Notes under the pieces: model-generated
What the model was told of the DNA's origin: nothing
The model's database searches: none
What the model saw: the letters and a program-made list of their open reading frames with translations, nothing else
Assembly (NCBI RefSeq): GCF_000421825.1
Contig: NZ_ATXT01000019.1
Location: 109,844-173,843 of the forward strand
Length of the DNA: 64,000 nt
From: Humibacter albus DSM 18994
GTDB taxonomy: Bacteria > Actinomycetota > Actinomycetes > Actinomycetales > Microbacteriaceae
Direction of reading: 5' to 3'
Position numbers and translations under genes: made by a program
Shown here: positions 34,267-42,453 of the stretch, piece by piece
How positions within the stretch are numbered: the first letter of the stretch is position 1
Layout of the letters: each line of letters opens with the position of its first letter

Positions 34267-35472
34267 ATGTCGGCACTGCCAGCTTCTGCGCCCTCGGGTG
34301 GCGCCGGTGCGCATGCCGGCACGGGAGAGCGGGGGCTCGTGCCCCGGGATGCGGCGGACCTCCTCGGCATCCTGCGTGATGGCATCCCGCGTACTCGAGC
34401 GCAGCTCGCGGAGCACACCGGGCTCGCGCGCTCGACAGTCGCCTCCCGACTCGAGGCTTTGATGGATGCCGGCCTCGTCTCGCCTGCTGCCGACGCCGCG
34501 TCCTCAGGTGGTCGCCCGCCGGCGCGCGTGACGTTCAACGCCGGTGCCCGCATCGTGGTAGCCATCGATCTGGGCGCGACGCACGGAGTGATCGCGATCA
34601 CGGATCTCGCCGGCGCCGTGCTGCGGGCCGAGTCCGCGCCGGTCACGATCGCCGACGGCCCCGAGGCCGTGCTGGACTGGGCGATCGGAGTCGCGAAGCG
34701 ACTGCTGAAAGCGAGCGGGCGACCGCGCTCCGATCTCGCCGGCGTGGGCATCGGCGTGCCCGGCCCGGTCGAGCACTCGACCGGCATGCCGATCAACCCG
34801 CCGATCATGCCCGGCTGGGACCGCTTCGACGTTCCCGCGTACGTTCGGCGCACGTTCGACGTGCCGGTGCTCGTGGACAACGACGTGAACGTGCTGGCCC
34901 TCGGCGAGCACGCCGTCTCATGGCCCGCGGAGGACGACCTGCTGTTCGTCAAGGTCTCCACCGGCATCGGGCTCGGCATCATCGCGGGCGGTCGACTGCA
35001 GCGCGGAGCCGCGGGATCCGCGGGCGATCTCGGACACGTGCGCGTGCCGTCCTCCCGCGACACCCCGCGCCACGGAGACGAGGACGCCGATCTGGAGGCG
35101 CTCGCCAGCGCGCCTGCCATCGCCGGTTACATCGCCGACCGCGGAACACCGGCGACGACCAGCGCCGATGTGCTCGCGCTGGCCAGGGCGGGGCATCCGG
35201 ATGCCATCACCGCCGTCCGCCAGGCCGGTCGCGATCTCGGCGAGGTGCTGGCCACCTGCGTGAACCTGTTCAACCCTTCGGTGATCGTCGTGGGCGGCTC
35301 GATGGCGAGGGCGGGCGAACACCTGCTGGCCGGCATTCGTGAGGTGGTCTACCGGCAGTCCACGCCGCTCGCCACCCAGCACCTGCAGATCGTGCCGGCC
35401 GCGGCGGGCGAGACGGGCGGTGTGCTCGGAGCGGCGATCATGGTCGCGCAACGGCTCCTCGACCCCGAGTGA
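34267..35472 (+). CDS. ROK-family transcriptional regulator (NagC/XylR type)
   Basis: 401 residues. An N-terminal winged helix (LRDGIPRTRAQLAEHTGLA, RSTVASRLEALMDAGL) precedes a ROK sugar-kinase-like domain with VAIDLGATHGVIAITDL, GVGIGVPGPVEHSTG and VLVDNDVNVLALGEH. The kinase zinc motif C-x-C-G-x-x-G-C-x-E is absent, its region reading GDLGHVRVPS, so it is a regulator, not a kinase. It is divergent from the isomerase/dehydrogenase operon with shared nested palindromes. No Shine-Dalgarno is seen; it may be leaderless. Confidence 0.9.
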   Translation: MSALPASAPSGGAGAHAGTGERGLVPRDAADLLGILRDGIPRTRAQLAEHTGLARSTVASRLEALMDAGLVSPAADAASSGGRPPARVTFNAGARIVVAIDLGATHGVIAITDLAGAVLRAESAPVTIADGPEAVLDWAIGVAKRLLKASGRPRSDLAGVGIGVPGPVEHSTGMPINPPIMPGWDRFDVPAYVRRTFDVPVLVDNDVNVLALGEHAVSWPAEDDLLFVKVSTGIGLGIIAGGRLQRGAAGSAGDLGHVRVPSSRDTPRHGDEDADLEALASAPAIAGYIADRGTPATTSADVLALARAGHPDAITAVRQAGRDLGEVLATCVNLFNPSVIVVGGSMARAGEHLLAGIREVVYRQSTPLATQHLQIVPAAAGETGGVLGAAIMVAQRLLDPE

Positions 35473-35598
35473 CGCACAGACCGCGTGGGCCCAGACCCGC
35501 GTGCCGCACGCGAGCGCCCAGACCCGTGTGAGGCTCGAACCTCGCCGCGCGCCGCGACGGTGTCCGGAAGGCCGCCGGGTCGGGGGCAGAATGGTGCG

Positions 35599-36237
35599 GT
35601 GACCGACACGATGCTCTCGCTGTTCGACGATGAGAGCGAGTCGGTCGCCGCGGGTCCGGCGCCGCTGCCGCACGAGCGCCGCATTCTCGCCCATTCGGCC
35701 GATCGTGTCGCGTGGCTTCGCGCTCGCTCGCGCGGTATCACGGCGACCGATGTGGCCAAACTGTCGACGCCGGCATCCGTTCAGGCGGTCGCCCGGCAGA
35801 AGGTGCACGGCACCGGATTCAGCGGAAACGTCTACACGGATCACGGCAAGGCCCGTGAGCCGGTGATCGCGAAGTGGATGCTCGATGAGTACGGCATCGC
35901 GCCGAGCGACGCGCTGTTCCACGCCGAGCGGGACCGTCGCCATCTCGCTACGCCGGACGGACTCGCCGTGCGCGAGCGCGGAACGCTGGAACTCGCCGAG
36001 ATCAAGACGACGAACAAGGGGTGGCGGAGCATCCCTCGGCACTATCTGCGCCAGGTGTGGTGGCAGCAGTACGTGCTCGGCGCGGAGCGCACGCTCTTCG
36101 TGTGGGAGCGGCACGAGGACTTCGTGCCAGTCGGCGACCCGGAGTGCCGCTGGATCGACAGGGACGAGAAGCAGATCGCCTCGCTGGTGGGGCTCGCGAC
36201 ACAGCTGATCGCGACGCTCGCCGGCGGCCGAGTCTGA
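35599..36237 (+). CDS. YqaJ/lambda-exonuclease-like nuclease
   Basis: 212 residues from GTG 35599, giving MTDTMLSLFDDES. The PD-(D/E)XK core shows SRGITATDVAKL, YTDHGKAREPVIAKWM (the Glu of the family), ATPDGLAV (Asp) and LAEIKTT (the E-x-K). YqaJ proteins digest DNA 5' to 3' in phage recombination, but stand-alone chromosomal homologues are common in actinobacteria and their role is unclear. There is no partner annealase and no other phage gene here. RBS is weak, and a CAGAAT box 6-7 nt upstream may allow leaderless expression. Confidence 0.8.
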   Translation: MTDTMLSLFDDESESVAAGPAPLPHERRILAHSADRVAWLRARSRGITATDVAKLSTPASVQAVARQKVHGTGFSGNVYTDHGKAREPVIAKWMLDEYGIAPSDALFHAERDRRHLATPDGLAVRERGTLELAEIKTTNKGWRSIPRHYLRQVWWQQYVLGAERTLFVWERHEDFVPVGDPECRWIDRDEKQIASLVGLATQLIATLAGGRV

Positions 36238-36261
36238 CCGAAGCGCCCGCAAGACGCCGGA

Positions 36262-37047
36262 TCACCCGCCGTAGTGACTGCTCACGGTCGGTCTGTTTCC
36301 TCCTTCGAGCAGGGCACGCTCGACTTCGGCGAGCGCGTACAGGCCTTCGGCGTCGCCGAGAGCCGGGATGCACACGGTCTCGCGGCGGTCGAACGCTCTC
36401 CAGGCGGCGCGTGCCACTCCTTCGGCCGTCATCGCCTGCTCGTCCTGCTGCGCGGCACCGTCGGCGAACTCGGTCTGAACCCTTCCGGGAAGGACCAGCG
36501 TGAGCTGCACACCTGTCCCGTCCAACTCGCCGGCCAGCACGCGGCTGAGGGCGACGTTCCCGGCTTTCGCCGAGGCGTAGACGGCGCGCGCCGGCAGGTA
36601 CGGCGCGCGCTGTCCAGCGCTGAATGCGAGCAGGGATGCGACGTTGATGATCCCGCCGCGACCTCGCTCGAGCAGGTGCGGCAGCGCGGCGCGGGTGAGC
36701 AGAAGAGGTGCCGTCGCGTTCAGCGTCCACAGTCGGCGCGTCTGCTCCGGCGTGATCGTGGCCAGTGGGGCGTATCCACCGGCGCCGGCATTGTTGACGA
36801 GCACCTCGACGTCGCCGACGGCGAGGCGATCCGCGACGGCCTGGATGCCTTCCAGCTCGGCCAGATCAGCGACGAGCGTCTCCGCCCTGACGCCTGTCAC
36901 CGCGAGACCCGCGGCGAGCGCCGCGAGCCGATCACGCCGACGCGCCACGAGGACGACGTCGCGTCCCGCACCGGCCACGAGCTCCGCCAGAGCGAGCCCG
37001 ATGCCGCTGCTCGCCCCGGTGATGAGCACCCTGCCGTTCTCGCTCAC
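36262..37047 (-). CDS. Short-chain dehydrogenase/reductase
   Basis: 261 residues with TGASSGIG (cofactor), VNNAGAGG, an S-x12-Y-x-x-x-K site ending YASAKAGN, and LVLPGRVQTEF. All catalytic residues are present. The ATG overlaps the stop of the esterase gene upstream (ATGA), so both are made from one transcript controlled by the promoter region at 38.05-38.11 kb. Substrate unknown; RRRDRL after beta-2 suggests NADPH. Confidence 0.9.
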   Translation of the reverse strand: MSENGRVLITGASSGIGLALAELVAGAGRDVVLVARRRDRLAALAAGLAVTGVRAETLVADLAELEGIQAVADRLAVGDVEVLVNNAGAGGYAPLATITPEQTRRLWTLNATAPLLLTRAALPHLLERGRGGIINVASLLAFSAGQRAPYLPARAVYASAKAGNVALSRVLAGELDGTGVQLTLVLPGRVQTEFADGAAQQDEQAMTAEGVARAAWRAFDRRETVCIPALGDAEGLYALAEVERALLEGGNRPTVSSHYGG

Positions 37048-38000
37048 GACGGCTGTCCCGTGGCAGCGCCGACGAGTGCATCGGCCGGTGGGCGGACGGC
37101 CGAGGCGGCAAGGCGGTCCGTGATGTAACGGGCCGCACGTTCGAGAGCCGATTCGCCTTCGTCCAGAAGCCCCGCGAACGCCTGGAAGACGTGTGGCACT
37201 CCCGGAGTGACGTCGAGGATGACGGCGACGTCGTCCGCCGCGGCCTTCACCGCGAGCCGGGTCGCGTCATCGAGCAGCACCTCATGCGAGCCGGCCTGAA
37301 CGAGCAGCGGCGGCAGCCCCTGCAGGTCGGCGAAGATCGGACTCACCCGCGGATCGTCGGCCGACGTCCCCGTACCGTCGAGGTAGTCGTGTGCGCGCCG
37401 ACGGATGGCCGTGGCGGTGATGTTGGGGTCGGCATCCGCCTTGGCTGCGAAGCTCGCCCCTGCCACGGTGAGGTCGGTCATCGGCGAGAAGAGAACGGAC
37501 GCCGGCGGCAACGGCAGTCCCGCGTCTCGCGCCGCGATCAGCAGTTCGATGGCGAGGTTGCCGCCGGCCGACTCTCCCGAGACGATGACGCGGTCCGCGC
37601 CTCCCGATTGGGCGACGAGCGCGCGATAGGCGGCCGTCACATCCTGAAGCGCGGACGGATAGGGATGCTCCGGTGCGAGCCGGTAGTCGACCGACACCGC
37701 GCGCAGACCCGTCTTGCGGGCGATCGCCGAGGCGAGCCCGACGGAGCCGCGTGCGGAGCCGACTGCGAACCCACCGCCGTGCGCGTGGAAGAGCGTGCCG
37801 CGCGCATCGACGCCGTCGATGTCGACGAACACCACCGGCACGCCGCCGAGTTCGCCGCGGGTCACCCGAACATCGTCGGGCATCGGCTGGGAGGTGAGCA
37901 TCTGCTCGAGAAGCGGACGCTGGGCCTCGACGTCGCCGCCGAGATCGAACGGCGCGTCGCGGAGGATCTGGTGGACGAGCTCGCGCTGCTGAAGAGTCAT
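37044..38000 (-). CDS. Alpha/beta hydrolase, hormone-sensitive lipase (HSL) family
   Basis: 318 residues from the ATG at 38000 (AGGA upstream). Oxyanion motif FHAHGGGFAVGS, YRLAPEHPYP, and nucleophile elbow VSGESAGGN with catalytic Ser; late Asp in LVQAGSHEVLLDD and His in GVPHVFQ complete a triad. Cytoplasmic carboxylesterase acting on short acyl esters. Co-transcribed with an SDR and divergent from a MarR regulator, hence probably an inducible detoxification or catabolic module. Confidence 0.9.
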   Translation of the reverse strand: MTLQQRELVHQILRDAPFDLGGDVEAQRPLLEQMLTSQPMPDDVRVTRGELGGVPVVFVDIDGVDARGTLFHAHGGGFAVGSARGSVGLASAIARKTGLRAVSVDYRLAPEHPYPSALQDVTAAYRALVAQSGGADRVIVSGESAGGNLAIELLIAARDAGLPLPPASVLFSPMTDLTVAGASFAAKADADPNITATAIRRRAHDYLDGTGTSADDPRVSPIFADLQGLPPLLVQAGSHEVLLDDATRLAVKAAADDVAVILDVTPGVPHVFQAFAGLLDEGESALERAARYITDRLAASAVRPPADALVGAATGQPS

Positions 38001-38052
38001 GGGGATTCCTGTCTTCTGGGGAGACGTCGAGCATCGTTCATGCGCTCGACTC

Positions 38053-38107
38053 AATTAGATTAGCTCTAATTATCTTGTTGTCAAGCATCTTGATGCTAAG
38101 CTAGGAT
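38053..38107. promoter_or_regulatory. Overlapping divergent promoters and MarR operators
   Basis: Plus strand: TTGTCA (38078-38083), 18 bp, TAGGAT (38102-38107). Minus strand: TTGACA (38079-38084), 16 bp, TAATCT (38057-38062). The -35 boxes overlap. Palindromes AATTAG-7-CTAATT (38053-38071) and AGCATC-TT-GATGCT (38084-38097) cover one promoter each, so one repressor could silence both directions. Confidence 0.7.
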
Positions 38108-38152
38108 GCGAGGAGGGCGGGTGCCGCCCGAACCACGACTGAGGAGAGCCGC

Positions 38153-38608
38153 ATGACCGACCTGCGACAGGTCTTCGACGATCTGATCCGCTTCGAGACC
38201 GTGCTGTGGAACGACGTGGATGCCCGACTCCAGAGCGAGGCGAACGTGTCACTCGGCAACGCGAATATGCTGCTCGTCGTCGACGGGACGCCGAACTGCC
38301 GTGTGCAGGACATCGCTCGGGCGCTGGCCATCACCGTGGGCGGCACCAGTCAGGCGGTTGACCGACTGGAGAAGGCCGGGTGGTGTGTCCGTGCGCCGCA
38401 CCCGCACGACCGACGATCCTCGATCGTCGAGCTGACGGATGCCGGTGCCGCGGTGCTGAGACAGGCGACTCCGGTCTTCGACGCTGCCGTGAAGCGTCTG
38501 CTCGGCGAGCCACTGGCACCGGATGCGCTGGGCCGGTTCGCGGACTCGCTCCACAGCCTGAGGAACAACGCCGCACACGTCATCGAGAACGGGACGGACA
38601 ACGCGTGA
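38153..38608 (+). CDS. MarR-family regulator
   Basis: 151 residues with GAGGAGAG before the ATG. Helices LLVVDGTPNCRVQDIARALA, VGGTSQAVDRLEKAGW and wing PHPHDRRSSIVELTDAG identify MarR. Divergent from the esterase-SDR operon with shared, palindrome-covered promoters, so it most likely represses that operon and itself and is released by a lipophilic or phenolic ligand. Confidence 0.92.
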   Translation: MTDLRQVFDDLIRFETVLWNDVDARLQSEANVSLGNANMLLVVDGTPNCRVQDIARALAITVGGTSQAVDRLEKAGWCVRAPHPHDRRSSIVELTDAGAAVLRQATPVFDAAVKRLLGEPLAPDALGRFADSLHSLRNNAAHVIENGTDNA

Positions 38609-38675
38609 GCGCGATCGAGAACGACATCATCGCGGAAGGCGACACCGGTGATCCCGAACTCGTCGGAGCAGCCGC

Positions 38676-39221
38676 TCACTCGATCGGTGTCAGCGCCTGC
38701 TCGAACACGTAGTCGTCTTCCCAGCGACCGCCCACGAAAAAGCGTTTGATGCCGACGCGAGTGAACCCGCTCTTGGCGTAGAAGCGCTGCGCCCGCTCGT
38801 TCTCCTGGTTCACACCCAGCCAGATGCCCACCGCCCCACGCTCGCGCGCCGCGTCGATGGATGCCCGCATCAGCGTCGCCGCGACACCCTTGCCGTGATG
38901 GCCGGGCAGCACGTAACACTTGCTCAGCTCGCTGGCCGGGCGCAGCGTGATCGCGGCGGCGACATCCGCATCGTGGGGCTCGCCGAAGACGATCATCGTG
39001 TAGCCGATCGGCTCGCCGTCCTGTTCGGCGACGAGCACGAGCCGTTCCCGGTCGGCGAGGTAACTCCGGAACGCGGATGCCGACAGATGCTCGAGCACGA
39101 ACGTCGCCGCGGCCTCCCTTGTCGTATGCGGAGGGCACGCGAGCGGGAACGTGACGGCGGCGACGAAGGCCAGGCTGTCGGCATCCGTCGCCGATGCCCG
39201 ACGGACCGTCGCTTCACTCAT
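38676..39221 (-). CDS. GNAT-family N-acetyltransferase
   Basis: 181 residues. The acetyl-CoA loop is CYVLPGHHGKGVAATLM (Q/R-x-x-G-x-G/A form), followed by IWLGVNQENERAQRFYAKSGF, which is the classic GNAT helix-4/beta-5 region. The ATG at 39221 is 6 nt after TACTCT and has no Shine-Dalgarno, suggesting leaderless translation. Substrate unknown. It is 20 bp downstream of the TetR gene stop on the same strand but appears to have its own promoter. Confidence 0.9.
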   Translation of the reverse strand: MSEATVRRASATDADSLAFVAAVTFPLACPPHTTREAAATFVLEHLSASAFRSYLADRERLVLVAEQDGEPIGYTMIVFGEPHDADVAAAITLRPASELSKCYVLPGHHGKGVAATLMRASIDAARERGAVGIWLGVNQENERAQRFYAKSGFTRVGIKRFFVGGRWEDDYVFEQALTPIE

Positions 39222-39241
39222 GCGATGAGAGTAGCCGACCG

Positions 39242-39841
39242 TCACGTTCGGGCCGCGCTCACGCAGCGGTCGTACAGATCCAGGATCTCGCCCTTCCCGT
39301 TGCGGTCGACCCACGCCTTCGCTGCGACATCGAGGCAGGCGAACGCCGTCGCGATCATGGCGCGAGCCATCAGGTCCGCGTCACCAGGCGATCCGTGCAG
39401 GCGGGACGCGATGAGCGGCAGCGCACGCTCGTGGAACCGCAGTTGCTTCTCGAGCCAGCCGGCACGCAGCGACGGCGTGGCATAGAGAACGCGGAAACGC
39501 TGCAAGGCCTGGTGTCGGCTCTCGTGCAGCTCGAGCGCAGCGGCGATGCCGGTTCGCAGCGCTTCCCAGGGACCGGCGTCGGCCGGCAGCTCGTCGATCG
39601 CGGCCGTCAGCGCCCGCACGAAGCGGTCGGGATCACCGCCGAGCAGGTCTTCCTTCGTGCCGAAGTAGCGGAAGAGCGTGCGCTGGGAGACTCCCGCTTC
39701 GTGAGCGATCTGTGCGACAGTCGTCGCCTCGTAGCCCTGCTCACCGAACAGCCTGAGCGCCGCCTCCAGAATCTCCCGGGACGCGAGCTGCCGGGAGCGA
39801 TCCCATAGCGTCCGGGGCGCCGTCGCCTCGCCGTTCGTCAT
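39242..39841 (-). CDS. TetR-family regulator
   Basis: 199 residues. HTH: REILEAALRLFGEQGYEATT, VAQIAHEAGVSQRTLFRYFG, followed by KEDLL. The C-terminal ligand domain matches the AcrR/MftR-like TetR group (VLYATPSLRAGWLEKQ). TAGGCT lies 6 nt before the ATG, implying leaderless expression, and an inverted repeat CACTGCCA/TGGCAGTG (39857-39864, 39886-39893) overlaps the upstream region. It is divergent from an SDR gene, the probable target. Confidence 0.92.
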   Translation of the reverse strand: MTNGEATAPRTLWDRSRQLASREILEAALRLFGEQGYEATTVAQIAHEAGVSQRTLFRYFGTKEDLLGGDPDRFVRALTAAIDELPADAGPWEALRTGIAAALELHESRHQALQRFRVLYATPSLRAGWLEKQLRFHERALPLIASRLHGSPGDADLMARAMIATAFACLDVAAKAWVDRNGKGEILDLYDRCVSAART

Positions 39842-39856
39842 GGCGCCAGCCTAGTT

Positions 39857-39893
39857 CACTGCCATCTGGGCGTTCTCCCGCAGGTTGGCAGTG
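39857..39893. promoter_or_regulatory. TetR operator candidate between the TetR and SDR genes
   Basis: Perfect 8-bp inverted repeat CACTGCCA (39857-39864) and TGGCAGTG (39886-39893), separated by 21 bp, close to the -10 of the TetR gene and about 120 bp before the SDR. Confidence 0.5.
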
Positions 39894-40008
39894 ACTGTCA
39901 GGATGACGTACGCTGTCTGCGCCACCCCTGAAGGCGTCCCATGACCAACGCCCGACTAGCCCACGACCAACAGCGATCCACCGACAACCTCCAGAGCAGG
40001 AGCACCTC

Positions 40009-40722
40009 GTGTCTCAACCCACAGCGTTCATCACCGGCGGAACCAGCGGTATCGGCAAGGCGACCGCACAGCTGCTCCACTCTCGCGGCCACCGCGTGGT
40101 GGTCACGGGGCTCTCCTCCGTCGAGGATGCCGGGCTCCCCGACGATGTCGCCGTGCTTCGAGCGGACGCCCGGTCCGTGCCCGACATCGCCCGCGCGCTC
40201 AGCGAAGCCCGCCGACGACTCGGCGGGCTCGATCTACTCTTCCTCAACGCCGGTATCTCTCATCCGGGTCCGATCGAGTCGACCGACGAAGACGCCTTCG
40301 ACGCGCTGTTCGACGTCAACGTCAAAGGGACGTTCTTCGCCGTGCAGAAGGCGCTTCCGTTCCTCAGCACGGGAGCCTCGGTCGTGATCACCATCGGTGC
40401 AGGCGAGGGAGTGGGTGCCGCCATGACCGCGGCCAAGGGAGCCTTGCTTCCCCTCATGCGCTCCCTCGCCCTCGAGCTCGCTCCCCGTGGCATCCGCGTG
40501 AACGCCGTCAGCCCGGGGATCATCGACACTCCGGTCTACCGAAAGCTGGGCATCTCCCGCGACGCGATGGCGTCGTGGGCCGGGAGCGTGCCACTCGGGC
40601 GCATCGGTACCCCCGCTGAGGTCGCCGAAGCCGTGGCCTTTCTCGCGTCGGATGCCGCGCGCTACATCACCGGCGACAACCTCACCGTCTCGGGCGGCCT
40701 AGGAGTGCATTCCGCGGCGTGA
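40009..40722 (+). CDS. SDR-family protein lacking the catalytic tyrosine
   Basis: 237 residues from GTG 40009 with CAGGAGC upstream. The cofactor motif TGGTSGIG, LFLNAGIS (NNAG position) and VNAVSPGIIDTPVY are intact. However, the catalytic Y-x-x-x-K reads MTAAK, with Met in place of Tyr, and the usual Ser (SSxAG) is replaced by TIGAGEG. It may bind cofactor without ordinary dehydrogenase chemistry or use another residue. Divergent from a TetR gene that probably controls it. Confidence 0.85.
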   Translation: MSQPTAFITGGTSGIGKATAQLLHSRGHRVVVTGLSSVEDAGLPDDVAVLRADARSVPDIARALSEARRRLGGLDLLFLNAGISHPGPIESTDEDAFDALFDVNVKGTFFAVQKALPFLSTGASVVITIGAGEGVGAAMTAAKGALLPLMRSLALELAPRGIRVNAVSPGIIDTPVYRKLGISRDAMASWAGSVPLGRIGTPAEVAEAVAFLASDAARYITGDNLTVSGGLGVHSAA

Positions 40723-40983
40723 TCACCGCGTGGCGTGATCGCTGCCCAGGTGATCCAGGTGATCGTTGCCGCCTGCGTGATCGCCGCAGGATCGCCGCCC
40801 TGCCCGATCGCGTACGGACGAATCGGCCGTGCCGTCCGCTATTCCGGACGCCGCGGCCTCCCGTGGGGCCATATCGCACACCTAGGGTGGAAAACGGATG
40901 CCTGAAGCAGGCGACGCCGCCCGCTCGCCTCGCGCACGGGCATCCGCGACTCTTCGTCGAAGACGACGCCAGAAAGGACTCCG
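40723..40983. other. Intergenic region with GTGATC repeats
   Basis: 261 bp between the SDR and aldehyde dehydrogenase genes. Its first 80 bp carry five irregularly spaced GTGATC hexamers (GTGATC at 40721, 40736, 40749, 40758, 40776 approximately). The rest should hold the promoter of the dehydrogenase; no clear boxes are visible. No gene recognised. Confidence 0.5.
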
Positions 40984-42351
40984 ATGAGCGACTACGCCGT
41001 TGTCAATCCCGCGACGGGCGAGACCGTCAAGGAATACCCCACGATCACGGACGACGAACTGCGCGACGCCATCGCACGCGCGGATGCCGCCTACCGCAGC
41101 TGGGGTCGCACGACGACTCCCGAGGAGCGCGCGGCGATCATCCGTCGGGTGGGCGACCTGCATTCCGAGAGGCGCGACGAGCTCGCCGCGATCATCGTGC
41201 GTGAGATGGGCAAGCCGATCGAGCAGGCCTACGGCGAGGTCGACTTCGCCGCGGACATCTACCGCTACCACGCCGACACGGCACCCGAGCTGCTGAAGGA
41301 CCAGCCGATCGACCTGCTCGCCGGCGAGGGCACGGCGGTCATCCGGCACAGCCCGCTCGGTGTGATCCTCGGCATCATGCCGTGGAACTTCCCCTATTAC
41401 CAGGTGGCGCGCTTCGCCGGTCCGAGCCTGATCATCGGCAACTCCGTGCTGCTCAAGCACGCTCCCCAGTGCCCGGAATCGGCGCTCGCTATCGAGAAGA
41501 TCTACCGGGACGCCGGCATGCCGGACGGCGCGTACATCAACATCTTCGCCACGAACGAACAGGTCGAATGGGTCATCGCAGACCCGCGCGTGCAGGGCGT
41601 CTCGCTCACCGGATCGGAGCGCGCCGGTTCGGCGGTCGCCGCCATCGCGGGTCGCAATCTGAAGAAGGTCGCGCTCGAGTTGGGCGGCTCAGACCCCTTC
41701 ATCCTGCTGTCGGCCGATGATCTGGACAAGGTCGCCGAGGATGCCGCCGCCGCCCGTCTCGACAACAGCGGCCAGTCCTGCAACGCCGCCAAGCGCTTCA
41801 TCGTCGTCGACGACCTGTACGAGCCGTTCGTCGCGAAGCTGACGGCCAAGCTCGCCGAGTCGCAGCCGAGCGACCCGACTCGCGAGGATTCCAAGCTCGG
41901 CCCGCTCTCGTCGGCGACCGCCGCGCACCGGCTACAGGAGCAGCTCGACCGCGCTGTCGCTCACGGCGCGAGTCTGCATGCCACGGGAGAGCGGAACGGC
42001 AACTTCTTCGCGCCGATCGTGCTCACCGACATCGCCGAGGACAACCCGGCTCGACGCGAGGAGTTCTTCGGCCCTGTCGCTTCCGTGTACCGGGTCGCGA
42101 ACGAGGATGAGGCGATCGAGGTGGCCAACGACATCCCGTTCGGTCTCGGTTCTTACGTGTACACGACCGACCCGGAGCAGGCGCAGCGCGTCGCCGACAA
42201 GATCGACGCCGGCATGGTCTTCGTCAACGTGGTGCTCGCCGATGGCGCGGAGCTGCCGTTCGGCGGCGTGAAGCGCTCGGGGACGGGCCGTGAAATGGGG
42301 CGCCTGGCCACCGACGAGTTCGTCAACAAGAAGCTGATCCGCGTGGTCTGA
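40984..42351 (+). CDS. NAD(P)-dependent aldehyde dehydrogenase (succinate-semialdehyde dehydrogenase-like)
   Basis: 455 residues; AAAGGA lies just before the ATG. It has ILGIMPWNFPYYQVAR (with the catalytic Asn), SLTGSERAGSAVA, the general-base Glu in ALELGGSDPF and the nucleophilic Cys in NSGQSCNAAKR, plus EEFFGPVASVYR. The short length and LPFGGVKRSGTGREMG end match the GabD1/YneI group of succinate-semialdehyde dehydrogenases common in actinobacteria. It would oxidise succinate semialdehyde to succinate in GABA or 2-oxoglutarate metabolism. Substrate is by similarity. Confidence 0.9.
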   Translation: MSDYAVVNPATGETVKEYPTITDDELRDAIARADAAYRSWGRTTTPEERAAIIRRVGDLHSERRDELAAIIVREMGKPIEQAYGEVDFAADIYRYHADTAPELLKDQPIDLLAGEGTAVIRHSPLGVILGIMPWNFPYYQVARFAGPSLIIGNSVLLKHAPQCPESALAIEKIYRDAGMPDGAYINIFATNEQVEWVIADPRVQGVSLTGSERAGSAVAAIAGRNLKKVALELGGSDPFILLSADDLDKVAEDAAAARLDNSGQSCNAAKRFIVVDDLYEPFVAKLTAKLAESQPSDPTREDSKLGPLSSATAAHRLQEQLDRAVAHGASLHATGERNGNFFAPIVLTDIAEDNPARREEFFGPVASVYRVANEDEAIEVANDIPFGLGSYVYTTDPEQAQRVADKIDAGMVFVNVVLADGAELPFGGVKRSGTGREMGRLATDEFVNKKLIRVV

Positions 42352-42401
42352 GGCGCACGACCTCGACGGGTGCACGACGTAGAAGTGCGTACAACGTAGA
42401 A

Positions 42402-42434
42402 GGGAGGGACCGGCTCTTCGAACCGGTCCCTCCC
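42402..42434. terminator. Bidirectional terminator
   Basis: GGGAGGGACCGG (42402-42413) and CCGGTCCCTCCC (42423-42434) form a perfect 12-bp stem with a 9-nt loop between the convergent aldehyde dehydrogenase and S53 peptidase genes. Confidence 0.8.
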
Positions 42435-42453
42435 CGAGCGCTTTCCGCGAGAG

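Noticed and set aside
35599..36237. Prophage remnant suggested by the YqaJ-type nuclease
   Set aside because: No integrase, structural, lysis or annealase gene is nearby, and single YqaJ genes are common on actinobacterial chromosomes.
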